A DNA stretch of 64,000 nucleotides, taken from contig NZ_SJXH01000001.1 of the NCBI RefSeq assembly GCF_004336635.1, forward strand, positions 62,001 through 126,000. Reading direction: 5' to 3'. The translations under genes and the position numbers were made by a program. This stretch comes from Acinetobacter sp. ANC 4862. GTDB taxonomy: Bacteria > Pseudomonadota > Gammaproteobacteria > Pseudomonadales > Moraxellaceae. Positions 53,975-63,567 of this stretch are shown here, in pieces; within the stretch, counting starts at the first letter, position 1, and the number at the start of each line of letters is the position of its first letter. Under the pieces are notes generated by a model. That model worked only from the letters and a program-made list of their open reading frames with translations. It was not told the DNA's origin and did no database searches.

Positions 53975-54861
53975 ACTTTAAAAAACAAAGATAAAATATT
54001 GAATTCTTTATCAGAATAGAAGATTTAGATACTTTAGTTTGACGCTATTATACTGTGTGCAAATGTAAATGCACCATATTCAAACACTCTTAATTACTTT
54101 TGCTTAAAAAGCCACTTTCAGTGTATCAAAATGGTGCGAGTTTATTTTTAAAAGTTGTAAATGAGCCTTGTTTTCATCTATTGGGTTCACTTTCCTTTTC
54201 ATCAGATTAAAATATATACTTAAAAATCAACTTATATCCATGTCGATGATTTAATTACTTAATATTTCAACTATTTAATTTTACCCCATTGTATAAATTT
54301 AAATTTAGAATGAGATTATCTTATTATTTTTTCAAGATTTTATATTCAAGACAGTTTGACTCGTAGATTTTTTCAGCATTTTAATAAAGAAAGACTGTGC
54401 GCCATTTTGGGGATTAAGGTTGGATCACATTTCCTTCTATGCATGCTCCTTTATTAAGTTCAGCTTCAACTAATCAAATTTTCACACCCATAAAACTTAC
54501 TTATAGTTAGCCTATTACTTAAATTCAATTTCATCACCTCATTCATTGCTTTTAAATCGAAATAAAGCCTCCATATTCTTTAAAGATGGTTTCAATGGTT
54601 GAAATAAACAGCGATGAATTTCATTCAAGACAAAATGTAAATAAATCAGCTTATTCTTATCCTGTGATTCCTCTAAAATCATTATCATAGAAATAGTTCA
54701 GCCGAAAATGCTTATTTTTTGCTATGATTATTCGCACTCCATTTTTTATCCGTTTCAATAAACTTTATTGATATAAGGTTGTGCATTGAAACTGGAAACA
54801 ATGTGAGTATTCCTGGACTATTCGAGCACATATAAGTGCGTAAATTTCAATAGGTTAGCTC
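53975..54861. other. Non-coding region between divergent glnA and trpG
   Basis: About 890 AT-rich bases without a supported gene. Near glnA there is a dyad GTGCA-N8-TGCAC (54057-54074), about 85-100 bases upstream of the sigma-54 promoter, a position typical of NtrC sites. Its half-site order is opposite to the usual NtrC consensus. GCACCA (54071) and TGGTGC (54132) are other possible half-sites. I see nothing definite in 54150-54720. The trpG promoter lies toward the end. Confidence 0.45.
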
Positions 54862-55446
54862 ATGCTTTTAATGATCGACAACTATGACTCCTTTACCTAT
54901 AACATCGTTCAATATTTTGGCGAGTTAAATCAAGACGTAAAAGTAGTCCGTAATGATGCCGTGACATTGGAAGATATCGAGCGATGGCAACCCAAGTATC
55001 TGGTGATTGGTCCTGGCCCGTGTTCGCCAAGTGAAGCCGGAATTTCAATTCCAGCGATTCAGCACTTTGCCGGCAAAATTCCATTGCTTGGCGTGTGTTT
55101 AGGACATCAAGCCATTGGACAAGCTTTTGGTGGCGATATTATTCGCGCAAAAAATGTCATGCACGGTCGTTTGTCCGACATGTACCACAGCAACAAAGGC
55201 ATTTTCAGCAACCTGCCTTCTCCGTTTTCGGCAACGCGCTATCATTCACTGGTGATTGATCAGGCGACTGTGCCGGATTGTTTGGAAGTGACCTGTTGGA
55301 CCAATGAAGCCGATGGCAGTATGGAAGAAATCATGGGTGTCAAACATAAGACATTAGCCGTCGAAGGCGTGCAGTTCCACCCTGAATCTATTTTGAGCCA
55401 GCATGGTCATCAAATCTTCCAAAACTTTCTCGAAATTTATGCATAA
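54862..55446 (+). CDS. trpG: Anthranilate synthase component II / aminodeoxychorismate synthase glutaminase
   Basis: A class I glutamine amidotransferase of 194 residues. It frees ammonia from glutamine for TrpE, and in Acinetobacter probably also for PabB. Triad: Cys in [17 protein letters not shown], with His and Glu in [24 protein letters not shown] forms the oxyanion loop. It opens the trpG-trpD-trpC cluster; trpE is not in the window. Confidence 0.95.
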   Translation: MLLMIDNYDSFTYNIVQYFGELNQDVKVVRNDAVTLEDIERWQPKYLVIGPGPCSPSEAGISIPAIQHFAGKIPLLGVCLGHQAIGQAFGGDIIRAKNVMHGRLSDMYHSNKGIFSNLPSPFSATRYHSLVIDQATVPDCLEVTCWTNEADGSMEEIMGVKHKTLAVEGVQFHPESILSQHGHQIFQNFLEIYA

Positions 55447-55463
55447 AGAGCGTAACGAAAATA

Positions 55464-56510
55464 ATGAACATTCAACAAGCTTTAAATAATATTACCAAAC
55501 AGATTCACCTGACCCAGCCTCAAATGGAAGCTGTGATGCGCAGCATCATGTCGGGTGAGGCAACCGATGCACAAATTGGTGCGCTGATGATGGGCTTACG
55601 CTTAAAAGGCGAAAGCATTGACGAAATTACCGCAGCTGCTCGCGTGATGCGTGAATTTTCGATTAAAATTGATGTTAGCGATATTCAATATTTAGTTGAT
55701 ATCGTCGGTACTGGCGGTGACGGTCAAAACCTGTTTAATGTGTCTACTGCCTCTGCCTTTGTGATTGCAGCTGCGGGTGCAACCATTGCCAAACACGGTA
55801 ACCGTGGTGTTTCAACCAAATCAGGTTCATCGGACTTGCTTGAGCAAGCAGGCATTAATCTTGATTTAAACATGCAACAAACTGAACGCTGTATTCGTGA
55901 AATGGGCGTCGGTTTCTTGTTTGCTCCGAATCATCACAAAGCCATGAAATATGCAGCGGGTCCACGTAAAGAATTGGGCTTCCGCAGTATTTTCAACCTG
56001 CTTGGTCCACTCACCAACCCTGCTGGCGTAAAGCGTTTTGTGATTGGTGTATTCAGCAATGAATTGTGTCGCCCGATTGCCGAAGTCATGAAACAACTCG
56101 GTGCTGAGCATGTCATGGTAGTTCATTCCAAAGATGGTTTGGATGAAATCAGTCTGGCTTCTTCAACCTATGTCGCTGAGCTCAAAGATGGTGAAATCAC
56201 CGAATGGATGATTAACCCTGAAGATGTCGACATTGAATCACAGACTTTAACCGGTTTAATTGTTGAAGATTCAGCTGAAAGTTTGGCTTTAATTAAAGAT
56301 GCTTTAGGCAAGAAAAAATCGGCAAAAGGTGAAAAAGCGGCCAACATGATTGCACTCAATGCAGGTGCAGGCATTTATGTCTCCGGCTTAACCACAAGCT
56401 ATAAACAAGGTGTGGCACTGGCACATGACATTATTTATGGCGGACAAGCTTTAGAAAAAATGAGTGTTTTGTCTGAATTCACCAAAACACTCAAAGAATA
56501 CGAAGCTTAA
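55464..56510 (+). CDS. trpD: Anthranilate phosphoribosyltransferase
   Basis: TrpD moves phosphoribosyl from PRPP to anthranilate in tryptophan synthesis. The 348-residue protein has the GTGGDG PRPP loop ([18 protein letters not shown]), the [18 protein letters not shown] block, the [24 protein letters not shown] metal/anthranilate region, and LLGPLTNPA. It lies 17 bases after trpG and 21 before trpC, an operon. Confidence 0.97.
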   Translation: MNIQQALNNITKQIHLTQPQMEAVMRSIMSGEATDAQIGALMMGLRLKGESIDEITAAARVMREFSIKIDVSDIQYLVDIVGTGGDGQNLFNVSTASAFVIAAAGATIAKHGNRGVSTKSGSSDLLEQAGINLDLNMQQTERCIREMGVGFLFAPNHHKAMKYAAGPRKELGFRSIFNLLGPLTNPAGVKRFVIGVFSNELCRPIAEVMKQLGAEHVMVVHSKDGLDEISLASSTYVAELKDGEITEWMINPEDVDIESQTLTGLIVEDSAESLALIKDALGKKKSAKGEKAANMIALNAGAGIYVSGLTTSYKQGVALAHDIIYGGQALEKMSVLSEFTKTLKEYEA

Positions 56511-56531
56511 GGCTAGATAGGAAATATTGTC

Positions 56532-57338
56532 ATGCTAGATATCGCAAATACCATTTTAGGTAAAATTGTTGACCGTAAACAGGTCGAATTTGCTGTACGT
56601 TTAAAACAACATAGTTATAAAGATGTTGAAGAACTGGCGCAGGCAGCAACACCGGTGCGTGGTTTCGCGCAAAGCCTGTTAAGCAAACGTCCAGGTGTAA
56701 TTGCTGAAATTAAAAAAGCCTCTCCGTCTAAAGGCGTGATTCGGGAAAACTTTAATCCTGCTGAAATTGCCCAGCAATATGAGCAAGCGGGCGCAGCCTG
56801 TTTATCAGTATTAACTGATGTGGATTTTTTCCAAGGTGCAGATGAAAATATTTCGATTGCTCGTCAGCACTGTGCCCTTCCAGCACTACGTAAGGATTTC
56901 CTGATTGATCCTTATGGTGTCATTGAAGCACGTGCCTTGCATGCAGACTGTATTCTTCTAATTGTGGCCTGTCTGTCTGACCAGCAACTGGAAGAAATGT
57001 CGAAAACCGCCTTTGAACACAATCTAGATGTTCTGGTTGAAGTGCATGATGAAGCTGAGCTTGAACGTGCACTGAGACTTTCAGAGCGTTGTCTCTTAGG
57101 CGTGAATAACCGTAATTTAAAAACCTTTGATGTCGATTTAAATACATCACTTCGTTTGAAAAAACTACTTGAGCCTTCACGTTTACTGGTGACTGAAAGT
57201 GGTATTGCTACCCCGAATGATGTCCACATGATGCAACAGCATGACATTCATGCCTTCCTTGTGGGTGAAAGTTTTATGAAACAGCCTCGTCCAGATCATG
57301 CATTCACCGCATTATTTGGTCAGCCTGAAACTGTTTGA
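56532..57338 (+). CDS. trpC: Indole-3-glycerol phosphate synthase
   Basis: TrpC closes the indole ring from CdRP. The 268-residue TIM barrel is monofunctional, without the TrpF fusion of E. coli. Motifs: VIAEIKKASPSKGVIRENF, LSVLTDVDFFQGADE, ALRKDFLIDPYGV, VEVHDEAEL, GVNNRNLKTFDVD, TESGIATPNDV and LVGESFMKQ. It is the third gene of the trpGDC operon. Confidence 0.97.
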   Translation: MLDIANTILGKIVDRKQVEFAVRLKQHSYKDVEELAQAATPVRGFAQSLLSKRPGVIAEIKKASPSKGVIRENFNPAEIAQQYEQAGAACLSVLTDVDFFQGADENISIARQHCALPALRKDFLIDPYGVIEARALHADCILLIVACLSDQQLEEMSKTAFEHNLDVLVEVHDEAELERALRLSERCLLGVNNRNLKTFDVDLNTSLRLKKLLEPSRLLVTESGIATPNDVHMMQQHDIHAFLVGESFMKQPRPDHAFTALFGQPETV

Positions 57339-57353
57339 TGAATAATTAAGATT

Positions 57354-58040
57354 ATGAGTAAACATGATTCTTCGCTTTCGAAAGATCAGTACAACTTGCT
57401 GAAATCTTTTAAAAAGCAAATGACCAATCCGCATTCAACTGCCATTGCCAAACAACCTGAGCCTAAAGCTCAGGCCCAGCAAGAACAGGAAGATGATTTC
57501 GATTTGTTCCAAAAGTCGATGCAAGGTGTCAAAAAAATGGACACCAGTAATATTGCAAAGATTGAAAAAGACAAAAAGAAAAAAATGGATGCACAAACTT
57601 TAGCGAAACGTGCTTCAGCCACTGGCCCAATGCAAATAGACAATGCAGAGCTTTCTGACACCCAAGCCATGCTGAATCCGGTAGCCAGTCAAGCTACATT
57701 AAGCTATCGCATTGCCACTTTACAGCACAAAGTTTTTGAAGATTTAAAAGCCGGTAACCTGCGCTGGTTTGAAGCAGTTGACCTGCATGGCTGTACGGTT
57801 GAAGATGCGCGAGCTGCGGTGTTACAGATTATTCAAATGGCCACAGATGAAAATCAGAATGTCATTAAAATTGTGCACGGCAAAGGTCCGGAAGCCATTT
57901 TAAAAACTTATGTCAATGGCTGGCTTCGTCAGCACCGTGATGTTTTGGCGTTTGTCAGTGCACCTGAAAAACAAGGGGGCACGGGTGCAGTTTTAGTCTT
58001 GCTAAAACGAAGCGAAAAAAACCCTAAATTTAAACAGTAA
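57354..58040 (+). CDS. Smr/MutS2-domain protein
   Basis: A 228-residue protein. The N-terminal half is charged and low in complexity (QKSMQGVKKMDTSNIAKIEKD), while the C-terminal Smr domain has DLHGCTVEDARAAVLQ (the DxH motif), VIKIVHGKGPEAILKTYVNGWLRQH, and a final beta strand before the basic end. Smr proteins cut or bind nucleic acids; single-domain forms in proteobacteria, such as SmrA and SmrB, can act on DNA or on collided ribosomes. Which applies here is uncertain. It starts 15 bases after trpC and may be cotranscribed. Confidence 0.87.
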   Translation: MSKHDSSLSKDQYNLLKSFKKQMTNPHSTAIAKQPEPKAQAQQEQEDDFDLFQKSMQGVKKMDTSNIAKIEKDKKKKMDAQTLAKRASATGPMQIDNAELSDTQAMLNPVASQATLSYRIATLQHKVFEDLKAGNLRWFEAVDLHGCTVEDARAAVLQIIQMATDENQNVIKIVHGKGPEAILKTYVNGWLRQHRDVLAFVSAPEKQGGTGAVLVLLKRSEKNPKFKQ

Positions 58041-58128
58041 TCGGAATTTTTCCCCAAAACACGGCATTGTAGCGGTTTTCTGCTACAATGCCGTCCTTGT
58101 TCGATATCAGTGTAAGTGAACACGTCTT

Positions 58129-58683
58129 ATGTCTATGCAGCAATCCTACGCCAACATTTTAACTGCCGTTGGTGAAGATCTTAATCGTCCTGGTCTTAAA
58201 GATACGCCAATGCGTGCTGCTAAAGCTTTTTCGTATTTAACGTCTGGATATAGCAAAACTTTAGAAGAAGTGACCAATAATGCGGTCTTCCCTTCTGACA
58301 ACCGTGAAATGGTTTTAGTCAAGAATATTGAATTCTATTCTTTATGCGAACACCATTTATTGCCTTTCTACGGTCGTGTGCATATTGCTTATTTACCTGA
58401 AGGCAATGTTTTAGGTTTATCTAAATTTGCCCGCATTACTGAAATGTTTGCGCGTCGTTTACAGATTCAGGAAAACCTGACTCAACAGATTGCTGAAGCT
58501 GTGGCTGAAGTGACTAAAGCACGCGGTGTTGCGGTGATGATTGATTCTGCACATATGTGTATGATGATGCGCGGTGTGGGGAAACAGGAATCCACCACCC
58601 GTACGGTTTCTTTTGTCGGTGATTTCAAAACCAATAAAGATGAACGTCGTGAATTCTTGACAGCTTTACCTGAAAGTCTTTAA
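58129..58683 (+). CDS. folE: GTP cyclohydrolase I, type IA
   Basis: FolE turns GTP into dihydroneopterin triphosphate, the first step of folate synthesis. The 184-residue protein has the zinc-binding [18 protein letters not shown] and the second Cys in [18 protein letters not shown], with LSKFARI and the [13 protein letters not shown] helix. The nearby Smr gene and the cupin have no known folate link. Its own terminator follows. Confidence 0.96.
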   Translation: MSMQQSYANILTAVGEDLNRPGLKDTPMRAAKAFSYLTSGYSKTLEEVTNNAVFPSDNREMVLVKNIEFYSLCEHHLLPFYGRVHIAYLPEGNVLGLSKFARITEMFARRLQIQENLTQQIAEAVAEVTKARGVAVMIDSAHMCMMMRGVGKQESTTRTVSFVGDFKTNKDERREFLTALPESL

Positions 58684-58698
58684 GATCTTTCAGCTTTT

Positions 58699-58727
58699 AA
58701 AAAGCCCCGATTGTTCGGGGCTTTTTT
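58699..58727 (+). terminator. Terminator of folE
   Basis: AAAAAGCCCCGA pairs with TCGGGGCTTTTT around TTGT. Confidence 0.93.
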
Positions 58728-58780
58728 ATATAGGCTTTAACTTTTTGCATTTATGCAACTTTTAACTTTAAGGATCAATC

Positions 58781-59140
58781 ATGTCATCTATTTGGTTAGC
58801 AGGTCACGGTTTAACTCAGAGTGAAGTAACGATTGATTATCCCCGTCCCGATCGTCTGGTTGCAGGCAATCCTAAACGTATGACCCAAAGTTTATATGAG
58901 CATCCCAATATGAACTGTGGTATCTGGACCTGTGAAGTGGGTGCATGGAATATTCAATTTGCGGCCAACAAACAGGAATTCTTTCAAGTGATTGAAGGTC
59001 TGGTACGCTTGCATGATGCCAACACGCAGAATTTTGTCGAAATTAAAGCGGGTGAAGCTGGCATTATCCCGCCCGGCTTTACTGGAAAATTTGAAGTGGT
59101 TGAAGCCGTTAGAAAATATTTTGTCGTAGTGGAAGCCTAA
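58781..59140 (+). CDS. Cupin domain protein (DUF861/EutQ-like)
   Basis: A 119-residue single cupin. The sequence MNCGIWTCEVGAWNIQFAANKQEFFQVIEGLVRLHD holds the first cupin motif, but the usual metal-binding histidines are mostly missing. IKAGEAGIIPPGFTGKFEVVEAVRKYFVVVE is the second motif. This resembles the DUF861 group of small cupins. AAGGA is correctly spaced before ATG. The ligand or reaction is unknown. Confidence 0.83.
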   Translation: MSSIWLAGHGLTQSEVTIDYPRPDRLVAGNPKRMTQSLYEHPNMNCGIWTCEVGAWNIQFAANKQEFFQVIEGLVRLHDANTQNFVEIKAGEAGIIPPGFTGKFEVVEAVRKYFVVVEA

Positions 59141-59161
59141 AACCTGTGGATACAGGTTTTT
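59139..59161 (+). terminator. Terminator of the cupin gene
   Basis: AAAACCTGT pairs with ACAGGTTTT around GGAT; the left arm includes the stop codon. Confidence 0.85.
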
Positions 59162-59216
59162 CCTTTTATGTTTTTATAAAAATTTTAAAATAGTAGCGAA
59201 CTTATAGGTTCAGTAT

Positions 59217-59434
59217 ATGTCATTACTGGAACCCTTCTCTCCTCGCTCGCTATCTATCGTAGATTAATTGCGAAAAAATTGATCAGTTTTTCTTAGACTA
59301 TTTACAATAGAATGATTTTGTCTGTGCTGATATGGCATGCATTTTTTTACAAATGGGATGAAGCCAAAGCCCATCCCGAATACGTAGTGCAAAAACAAAA
59401 AATCCAAGACTGGATGAAGCAGTCCAATATTTAA
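59217..59434 (+). pseudogene. Possible degraded gene fragments
   Basis: ATG 59217, with a weak AGG upstream, reads MSLLEPFSPRSLSIVD and stops. The first part looks like the start of Old Yellow Enzyme-type flavin oxidoreductases, but only at low confidence. In another frame ATG 59312 to TAA 59434 gives 40 residues (MILSVLIWHAFFYKWDEAKA, then HPEYVVQKQKIQDWMKQSNI) that look like a real C terminus. The two may be ends of one deleted gene or unrelated. The rest of this 302-base gap holds nothing I can identify. Confidence 0.3.
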
Positions 59435-59442
59435 TGTTTTTG

Positions 59443-60852
59443 TTAGAGTTGTACAGACTCTGGGGTGTTAGCAACAGCAACCTGCAACTCGTTTTGAGCC
59501 AGATAGACACGATTTCGACCGCTATTTTTGGCTGCATACAGTGCTGTATCTGCCGTATCCAGGAATTTTTGATAATCTGGATGACCATCGTAAAGTGCAC
59601 ATCCGATACTGACTGTAAAATTAAAACTACTTCCCATGGTGGTGCGAATAGTGGTTTCCTGAATGCACCTACGAATATTTTCTGCAATTTCTTGCGCTCT
59701 GCCTAAATCACTATCCACCAACAGCAATAAAAACTCTTCCCCACCCACACGGAAGGCATAATCACTGCCCTGAACTGATTCCAGCAACACTTCACCAATA
59801 AACTGTAAAGCCAAGTCACCAGCTGCATGTCCAAATTTATCATTAATTCTTTTAAAGAAGTCTGCATCAATCGCGAGCAATGACAATGGAGTATTGTTTT
59901 TACGGGAAAAATTAATTTCACGCGAAACAATGGTATTTAAATAACGGCGATTGAGCAGTTGAGTGAGGGAATCGCTGCCCGAGTCGATATAGTCAGCCAC
60001 CTGAAAAAGCTGATCGACCAGATGCTGAATCTCTCTATTATTTTCACGAATATCCTGAATCAACTGAATGGCTTTATCTTTTTCGATCGCATTTAAAACC
60101 TGCTGACTCAGCAGATCAATCTGGTAAATACGATCAATAATGACCGAAACCTGCTCAGAACCAGTAAATGCATAAGCGGCTTTATGGATAAACCATAAGC
60201 CAAATTCAGATTTTGACAGCAACGGATGAGTAAATTTAAGCTCATCTGAGAACACCTTAAACATCAGCTCATTTTCCCAGTTTAATAATGAGCTGCGTTG
60301 CTTGTCTTTTTGTGAAGCTACATCTTGCATGGCAGAAAATAAACGATAGGTATGTTTTATATCATTATTCTTTTCCAGGTTGAATTCATAAGACCGACAC
60401 ATGATTTCAGTTGAAAAGCCCATGATTTGGACAATGTAACTGCAAACAGTGAACATATCCTGTTGTGGATTTTGAGCCACCAGTTCAAATACTTTGCGTT
60501 CAATCTCACATATGCCGCGCATGATTAACCACGATGGAATGCCCACACGTGCATGCACGTGACCCACCTTGTGCTGTTTTTGCACAGCTTCGCTATAGCG
60601 TTTATTGATGCCGACACTAAAGCTCTCAAGCAGCCAAGCATTCAGTGTGTTGAGCAAGCGTTGTTGAATCAAATCATCTGAAAAAAATTCCGCAGACTCT
60701 TTCTCGACCAGCATTTTTTTATAAAATTCTTCAACCAAAATCAGCGAGTGATCTTGTATAAATTGAAAGGCATGCAGTAAATCATCGGATGAATAATTTT
60801 GACATATATGTTCCCATTGCTCAGCCAGCATGGCCATACATTCATTATTCAT
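59443..60852 (-). CDS. Globin-coupled diguanylate cyclase (DosC-like)
   Basis: A 469-residue c-di-GMP synthase. The N-terminal globin-coupled sensor (about residues 1-165) has the haem-proximal His100 in KVGHVHARVGIPSW, so it should sense oxygen as E. coli DosC does. A middle helical linker (about residues 170-300) follows. The GGDEF domain has the LTQLLNRRYLN start and the active GGEEF motif in FRVGGEEFLLLL. The product-inhibition site normally reading RxxD five residues before GGEEF is QGSD, so the Arg is missing and feedback inhibition is probably lost. It is a lone gene, facing away from the DUF4105 gene's promoter region. Confidence 0.93.
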   Translation of the reverse strand: MNNECMAMLAEQWEHICQNYSSDDLLHAFQFIQDHSLILVEEFYKKMLVEKESAEFFSDDLIQQRLLNTLNAWLLESFSVGINKRYSEAVQKQHKVGHVHARVGIPSWLIMRGICEIERKVFELVAQNPQQDMFTVCSYIVQIMGFSTEIMCRSYEFNLEKNNDIKHTYRLFSAMQDVASQKDKQRSSLLNWENELMFKVFSDELKFTHPLLSKSEFGLWFIHKAAYAFTGSEQVSVIIDRIYQIDLLSQQVLNAIEKDKAIQLIQDIRENNREIQHLVDQLFQVADYIDSGSDSLTQLLNRRYLNTIVSREINFSRKNNTPLSLLAIDADFFKRINDKFGHAAGDLALQFIGEVLLESVQGSDYAFRVGGEEFLLLLVDSDLGRAQEIAENIRRCIQETTIRTTMGSSFNFTVSIGCALYDGHPDYQKFLDTADTALYAAKNSGRNRVYLAQNELQVAVANTPESVQL

Positions 60853-60991
60853 ACAATTGATTCCAAGCGCTTTTTAAAAGGGAGATAATTACCTTATTAA
60901 TATAACAAATAATGATAAAAATTACTTTGTGAACGCATAATTTTTTTATATAAATAATGAGGAAAAACCTGCATTTATTAGAAATTTTACT

Positions 60992-62878
60992 CTAAAAAAA
61001 TCGCACATATCCCGCACTGGTTTTCATCCAGTCTTTGCTGTCTTGTTGTTGATATTGCCAATTGAAACGAATAGCATTCTGAGGATTCAATACATATTGC
61101 AGTTGAGTATTTAACCGCAATTGCCATTGCTGAGAGTCTTGCCAATACGGCAACTCTACTTGAATTAAAGAATTAATTTTATCTGACCAAATGTTCTGAC
61201 AGCCTAAGGTAGGTCCCATTCCGAAACGCCAGCCATGATCCAATGCCTTGCCGGCTTGAATATGATTTTGAATTTGCGCATAACATAAATGTTCACGCGC
61301 TTGATCGGCATAGCTATAGCCCATTTGCACTTTTAAATTGGCTACGCCATGTTGCTTATATTCACTAAATTGCCCACCCTGCTCTAATGCTTCTTGCTGC
61401 CATCCCAAATTAAAACCCCAACTCAGTGGTGTTTTAAACGGCGTAATCGGGTTATAGGAATTCACCGAAAGAAAGTCGAAATGATTCAGCTTTAACTCAT
61501 CTTCACGATATTGAATTGAACCCTCCCAAAACAATAACTGGGTACCCGTTCGGAAGCCCCCTTGCGGATCAATCAGGTCGTGATAAGCCTGACGGTGTCC
61601 CAACTCGATAAATTTCTCACCCTGCACTTCGCCCATATTGACCGAAAAATAACGCGCATCATGCGCTTGCGTTGGGTCAACTTTCGGTCGTACAGGTTCT
61701 TGGCGCTGTTTTTCCAAATCAATTTGACTGCGCAAACTCAATAATTGACGTAAGCGTGGCTGTGCAAAACTCGGTTCAACTTTATGTCCAATAAACTGAA
61801 GATATAAGTCGTCATAGGCCATTTCTAAAATTTTGGCGCGATCTCGTCCCTGATACTGTTCTAAAATCGTCGGCATGTCTTTTATTTCAACAAAAGCGAG
61901 CTGATGTGCCACCTTGGCTAAAGTTTTACCATGCTGTCTTACTTGTGATAATAACTGGGTTTCCAAGGCAGGACGATAGACTGTATCTTTGACCAAGCCT
62001 TGCTGCTCAATGGCTTTAATTGTTTCAACAGGAATTGATGCCACTTTAAATTGTTGTTTTAAATTAAGCGTTGGACGAACCAGATCAATCAAACCCAATA
62101 AACGATAAGCACAGTTATCACTGACGAAATAATAGGGAAAAGTCACATGTTTCATTTCCCAAATATGTTCGACTAAAAATCGGGTTTCGTCGGGACTTAA
62201 GTTGAGTTCATATTCCCACAAATCACGGCTCTCCAAGTCACCATATTCTTTCACCTTACGGTAATACGGCATTAAGGAATATTCACCGGGGTATTGCCCT
62301 GTTAAGCCATTCCAGGCAAAAGACCAACCTTCACCACTCGTCACTGTTGCTGCATAATTAACCGCATACGAAACTAAATTGAGTTGCTTTTGATCTTTCG
62401 GATCTAAGCGCAATAAGGTATGCCCAAACATCGAACTTGGATTACCCATAAAGTCGGTCGCGTAAATCAGCGTCGCTTTATAGGGTTTAATTTGTCCAAT
62501 CCAATCATCCAGTTCTGGACAAGTCACTGTAGGTAATTGCTGTTCTTGAATATGCAATTGCTGCATCAACCAATGACTACGTGCAGGAAAGCGACAACGA
62601 ACCGACTGATTCGGTTCTGCAGATTGGAATAGCGCTTGGATATTGGCGTGTAACTCTTGCTTTAAATCTTTCTTCCCATCATTTGATAAGAAATAGCCTG
62701 AATAATTGACTTCACTTTGAGCTTTTTCATTGGCATACATTAACCTTTGCCAAGTGATGTCTTGGTCCAGTTTTTGCTGTTCCGCATCTTCTATATAAGG
62801 TTGAGCAGTTTGGGAACTAGTTGCTGAATAGGCAACAGGTGAGGACATTAAAACAAAAACTAACGCAATCGGTTTCAT
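60992..62878 (-). CDS. Exported DUF4105 (Lnb N-terminal-like) protein
   Basis: A 628-residue exported protein with a clean signal peptide (PIALVFVLMSSPVAYSA). The DUF4105 domain lies at about residues 110-290: ATDFMGNPSSMFGHTLLRLD with its conserved His, WSFAWNGLTGQYPGEYSLMPYY, the block RDLWEYELNLS, and NCAYRLLGLIDLVRP with a Cys. A Cys-His arrangement like papain-fold enzymes is suggested. The C-terminal 200 residues are rich in alternating aromatic strands ending in F (AGYVRFF), typical of an outer-membrane beta barrel. Function unknown. It is followed upstream in transcription by a DUF3015 gene. Confidence 0.85.
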   Translation of the reverse strand: MKPIALVFVLMSSPVAYSATSSQTAQPYIEDAEQQKLDQDITWQRLMYANEKAQSEVNYSGYFLSNDGKKDLKQELHANIQALFQSAEPNQSVRCRFPARSHWLMQQLHIQEQQLPTVTCPELDDWIGQIKPYKATLIYATDFMGNPSSMFGHTLLRLDPKDQKQLNLVSYAVNYAATVTSGEGWSFAWNGLTGQYPGEYSLMPYYRKVKEYGDLESRDLWEYELNLSPDETRFLVEHIWEMKHVTFPYYFVSDNCAYRLLGLIDLVRPTLNLKQQFKVASIPVETIKAIEQQGLVKDTVYRPALETQLLSQVRQHGKTLAKVAHQLAFVEIKDMPTILEQYQGRDRAKILEMAYDDLYLQFIGHKVEPSFAQPRLRQLLSLRSQIDLEKQRQEPVRPKVDPTQAHDARYFSVNMGEVQGEKFIELGHRQAYHDLIDPQGGFRTGTQLLFWEGSIQYREDELKLNHFDFLSVNSYNPITPFKTPLSWGFNLGWQQEALEQGGQFSEYKQHGVANLKVQMGYSYADQAREHLCYAQIQNHIQAGKALDHGWRFGMGPTLGCQNIWSDKINSLIQVELPYWQDSQQWQLRLNTQLQYVLNPQNAIRFNWQYQQQDSKDWMKTSAGYVRFF

Positions 62879-62911
62879 TCAAATCTTTTATTTATCATTT
62901 ATTCAATCAGA

Positions 62912-62938
62912 AAAACCCTGTCAAAATGACAGGGTTTT
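62912..62938 (-). terminator. Terminator between the DUF3015 and DUF4105 genes
   Basis: AAAACCCTGTC pairs with GACAGGGTTTT around five bases. The minus-strand T-run is short, so read-through into the DUF4105 gene is likely. Confidence 0.8.
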
Positions 62939-62949
62939 GTGCTCAACCA

Positions 62950-63420
62950 TTATACGTATGCTTTAAGCACTTCATCTTTAGCCATAACTGCTTGTAAAGA
63001 TGCAAGAACTTGTAAAGAGTCTTGATTTTCTGCTGAATAAATTTCAGAGAAGTTTTGTTTAGATACCGCAAAGAAACGGGCTTTATCTTGAGATTTAATG
63101 TTTAGAAGTTCAGCAAGGACATTTAAGCTTTCACCCTGACCTACCGCCATGTCACGCGCTAAGGATTCAGCATTTTCATTGGTAAACGTCACAGCCTGTG
63201 CAGTCACTGTACCTGTACCACTACAACCTAGCGTACCAAAAGTAATACCGAATAACTGGTTCGCAAAAAGACCATTGGTGGTTGCAGCAAGAATTTTAGG
63301 CACCTTACCCGATTGACCTGCCCAGACTTGAGAACCGATACCACAACCGGCATCTCTATCCGCAAATGCTGCTGTAGAACCGAGTGCTACAACTGCAGCT
63401 AAAGCTAATTTTTTCAACAT
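62950..63420 (-). CDS. DUF3015 family exported protein
   Basis: A 156-residue periplasmic protein. The signal peptide MLKKLALAAVVALGSTAAFA is cut before DRDAGCGIGSQVWAGQSGK, the DUF3015 hallmark with its conserved Cys-Gly, and LFGITFGTLGCSGTG is the second Cys block. The two cysteines may form a disulfide. GGAG before ATG 63420 supports the start over the longer frame to 63522. It is upstream of and on the same strand as the DUF4105 gene, a pairing I associate with other gammaproteobacteria. Function unknown. Confidence 0.88.
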   Translation of the reverse strand: MLKKLALAAVVALGSTAAFADRDAGCGIGSQVWAGQSGKVPKILAATTNGLFANQLFGITFGTLGCSGTGTVTAQAVTFTNENAESLARDMAVGQGESLNVLAELLNIKSQDKARFFAVSKQNFSEIYSAENQDSLQVLASLQAVMAKDEVLKAYV

Positions 63421-63567
63421 GGTTATTCTCCAGAATTTATTATCCGAGTGTTTGTAATTATTCCCAATTGTGTAAGTTTTATTACACCTCTGTAAGATAA
63501 CGGCATCTTTCTGATAACGCAAAACAATTTACACTAAAGATATCGACCACCAACCAAGCAATTGAAA

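Noticed and set aside
54150..54720. Possible small genes or RNA between glnA and trpG.
   Set aside because: No open frame over about 40 codons with protein-like content, and no promoter-terminator pair found.
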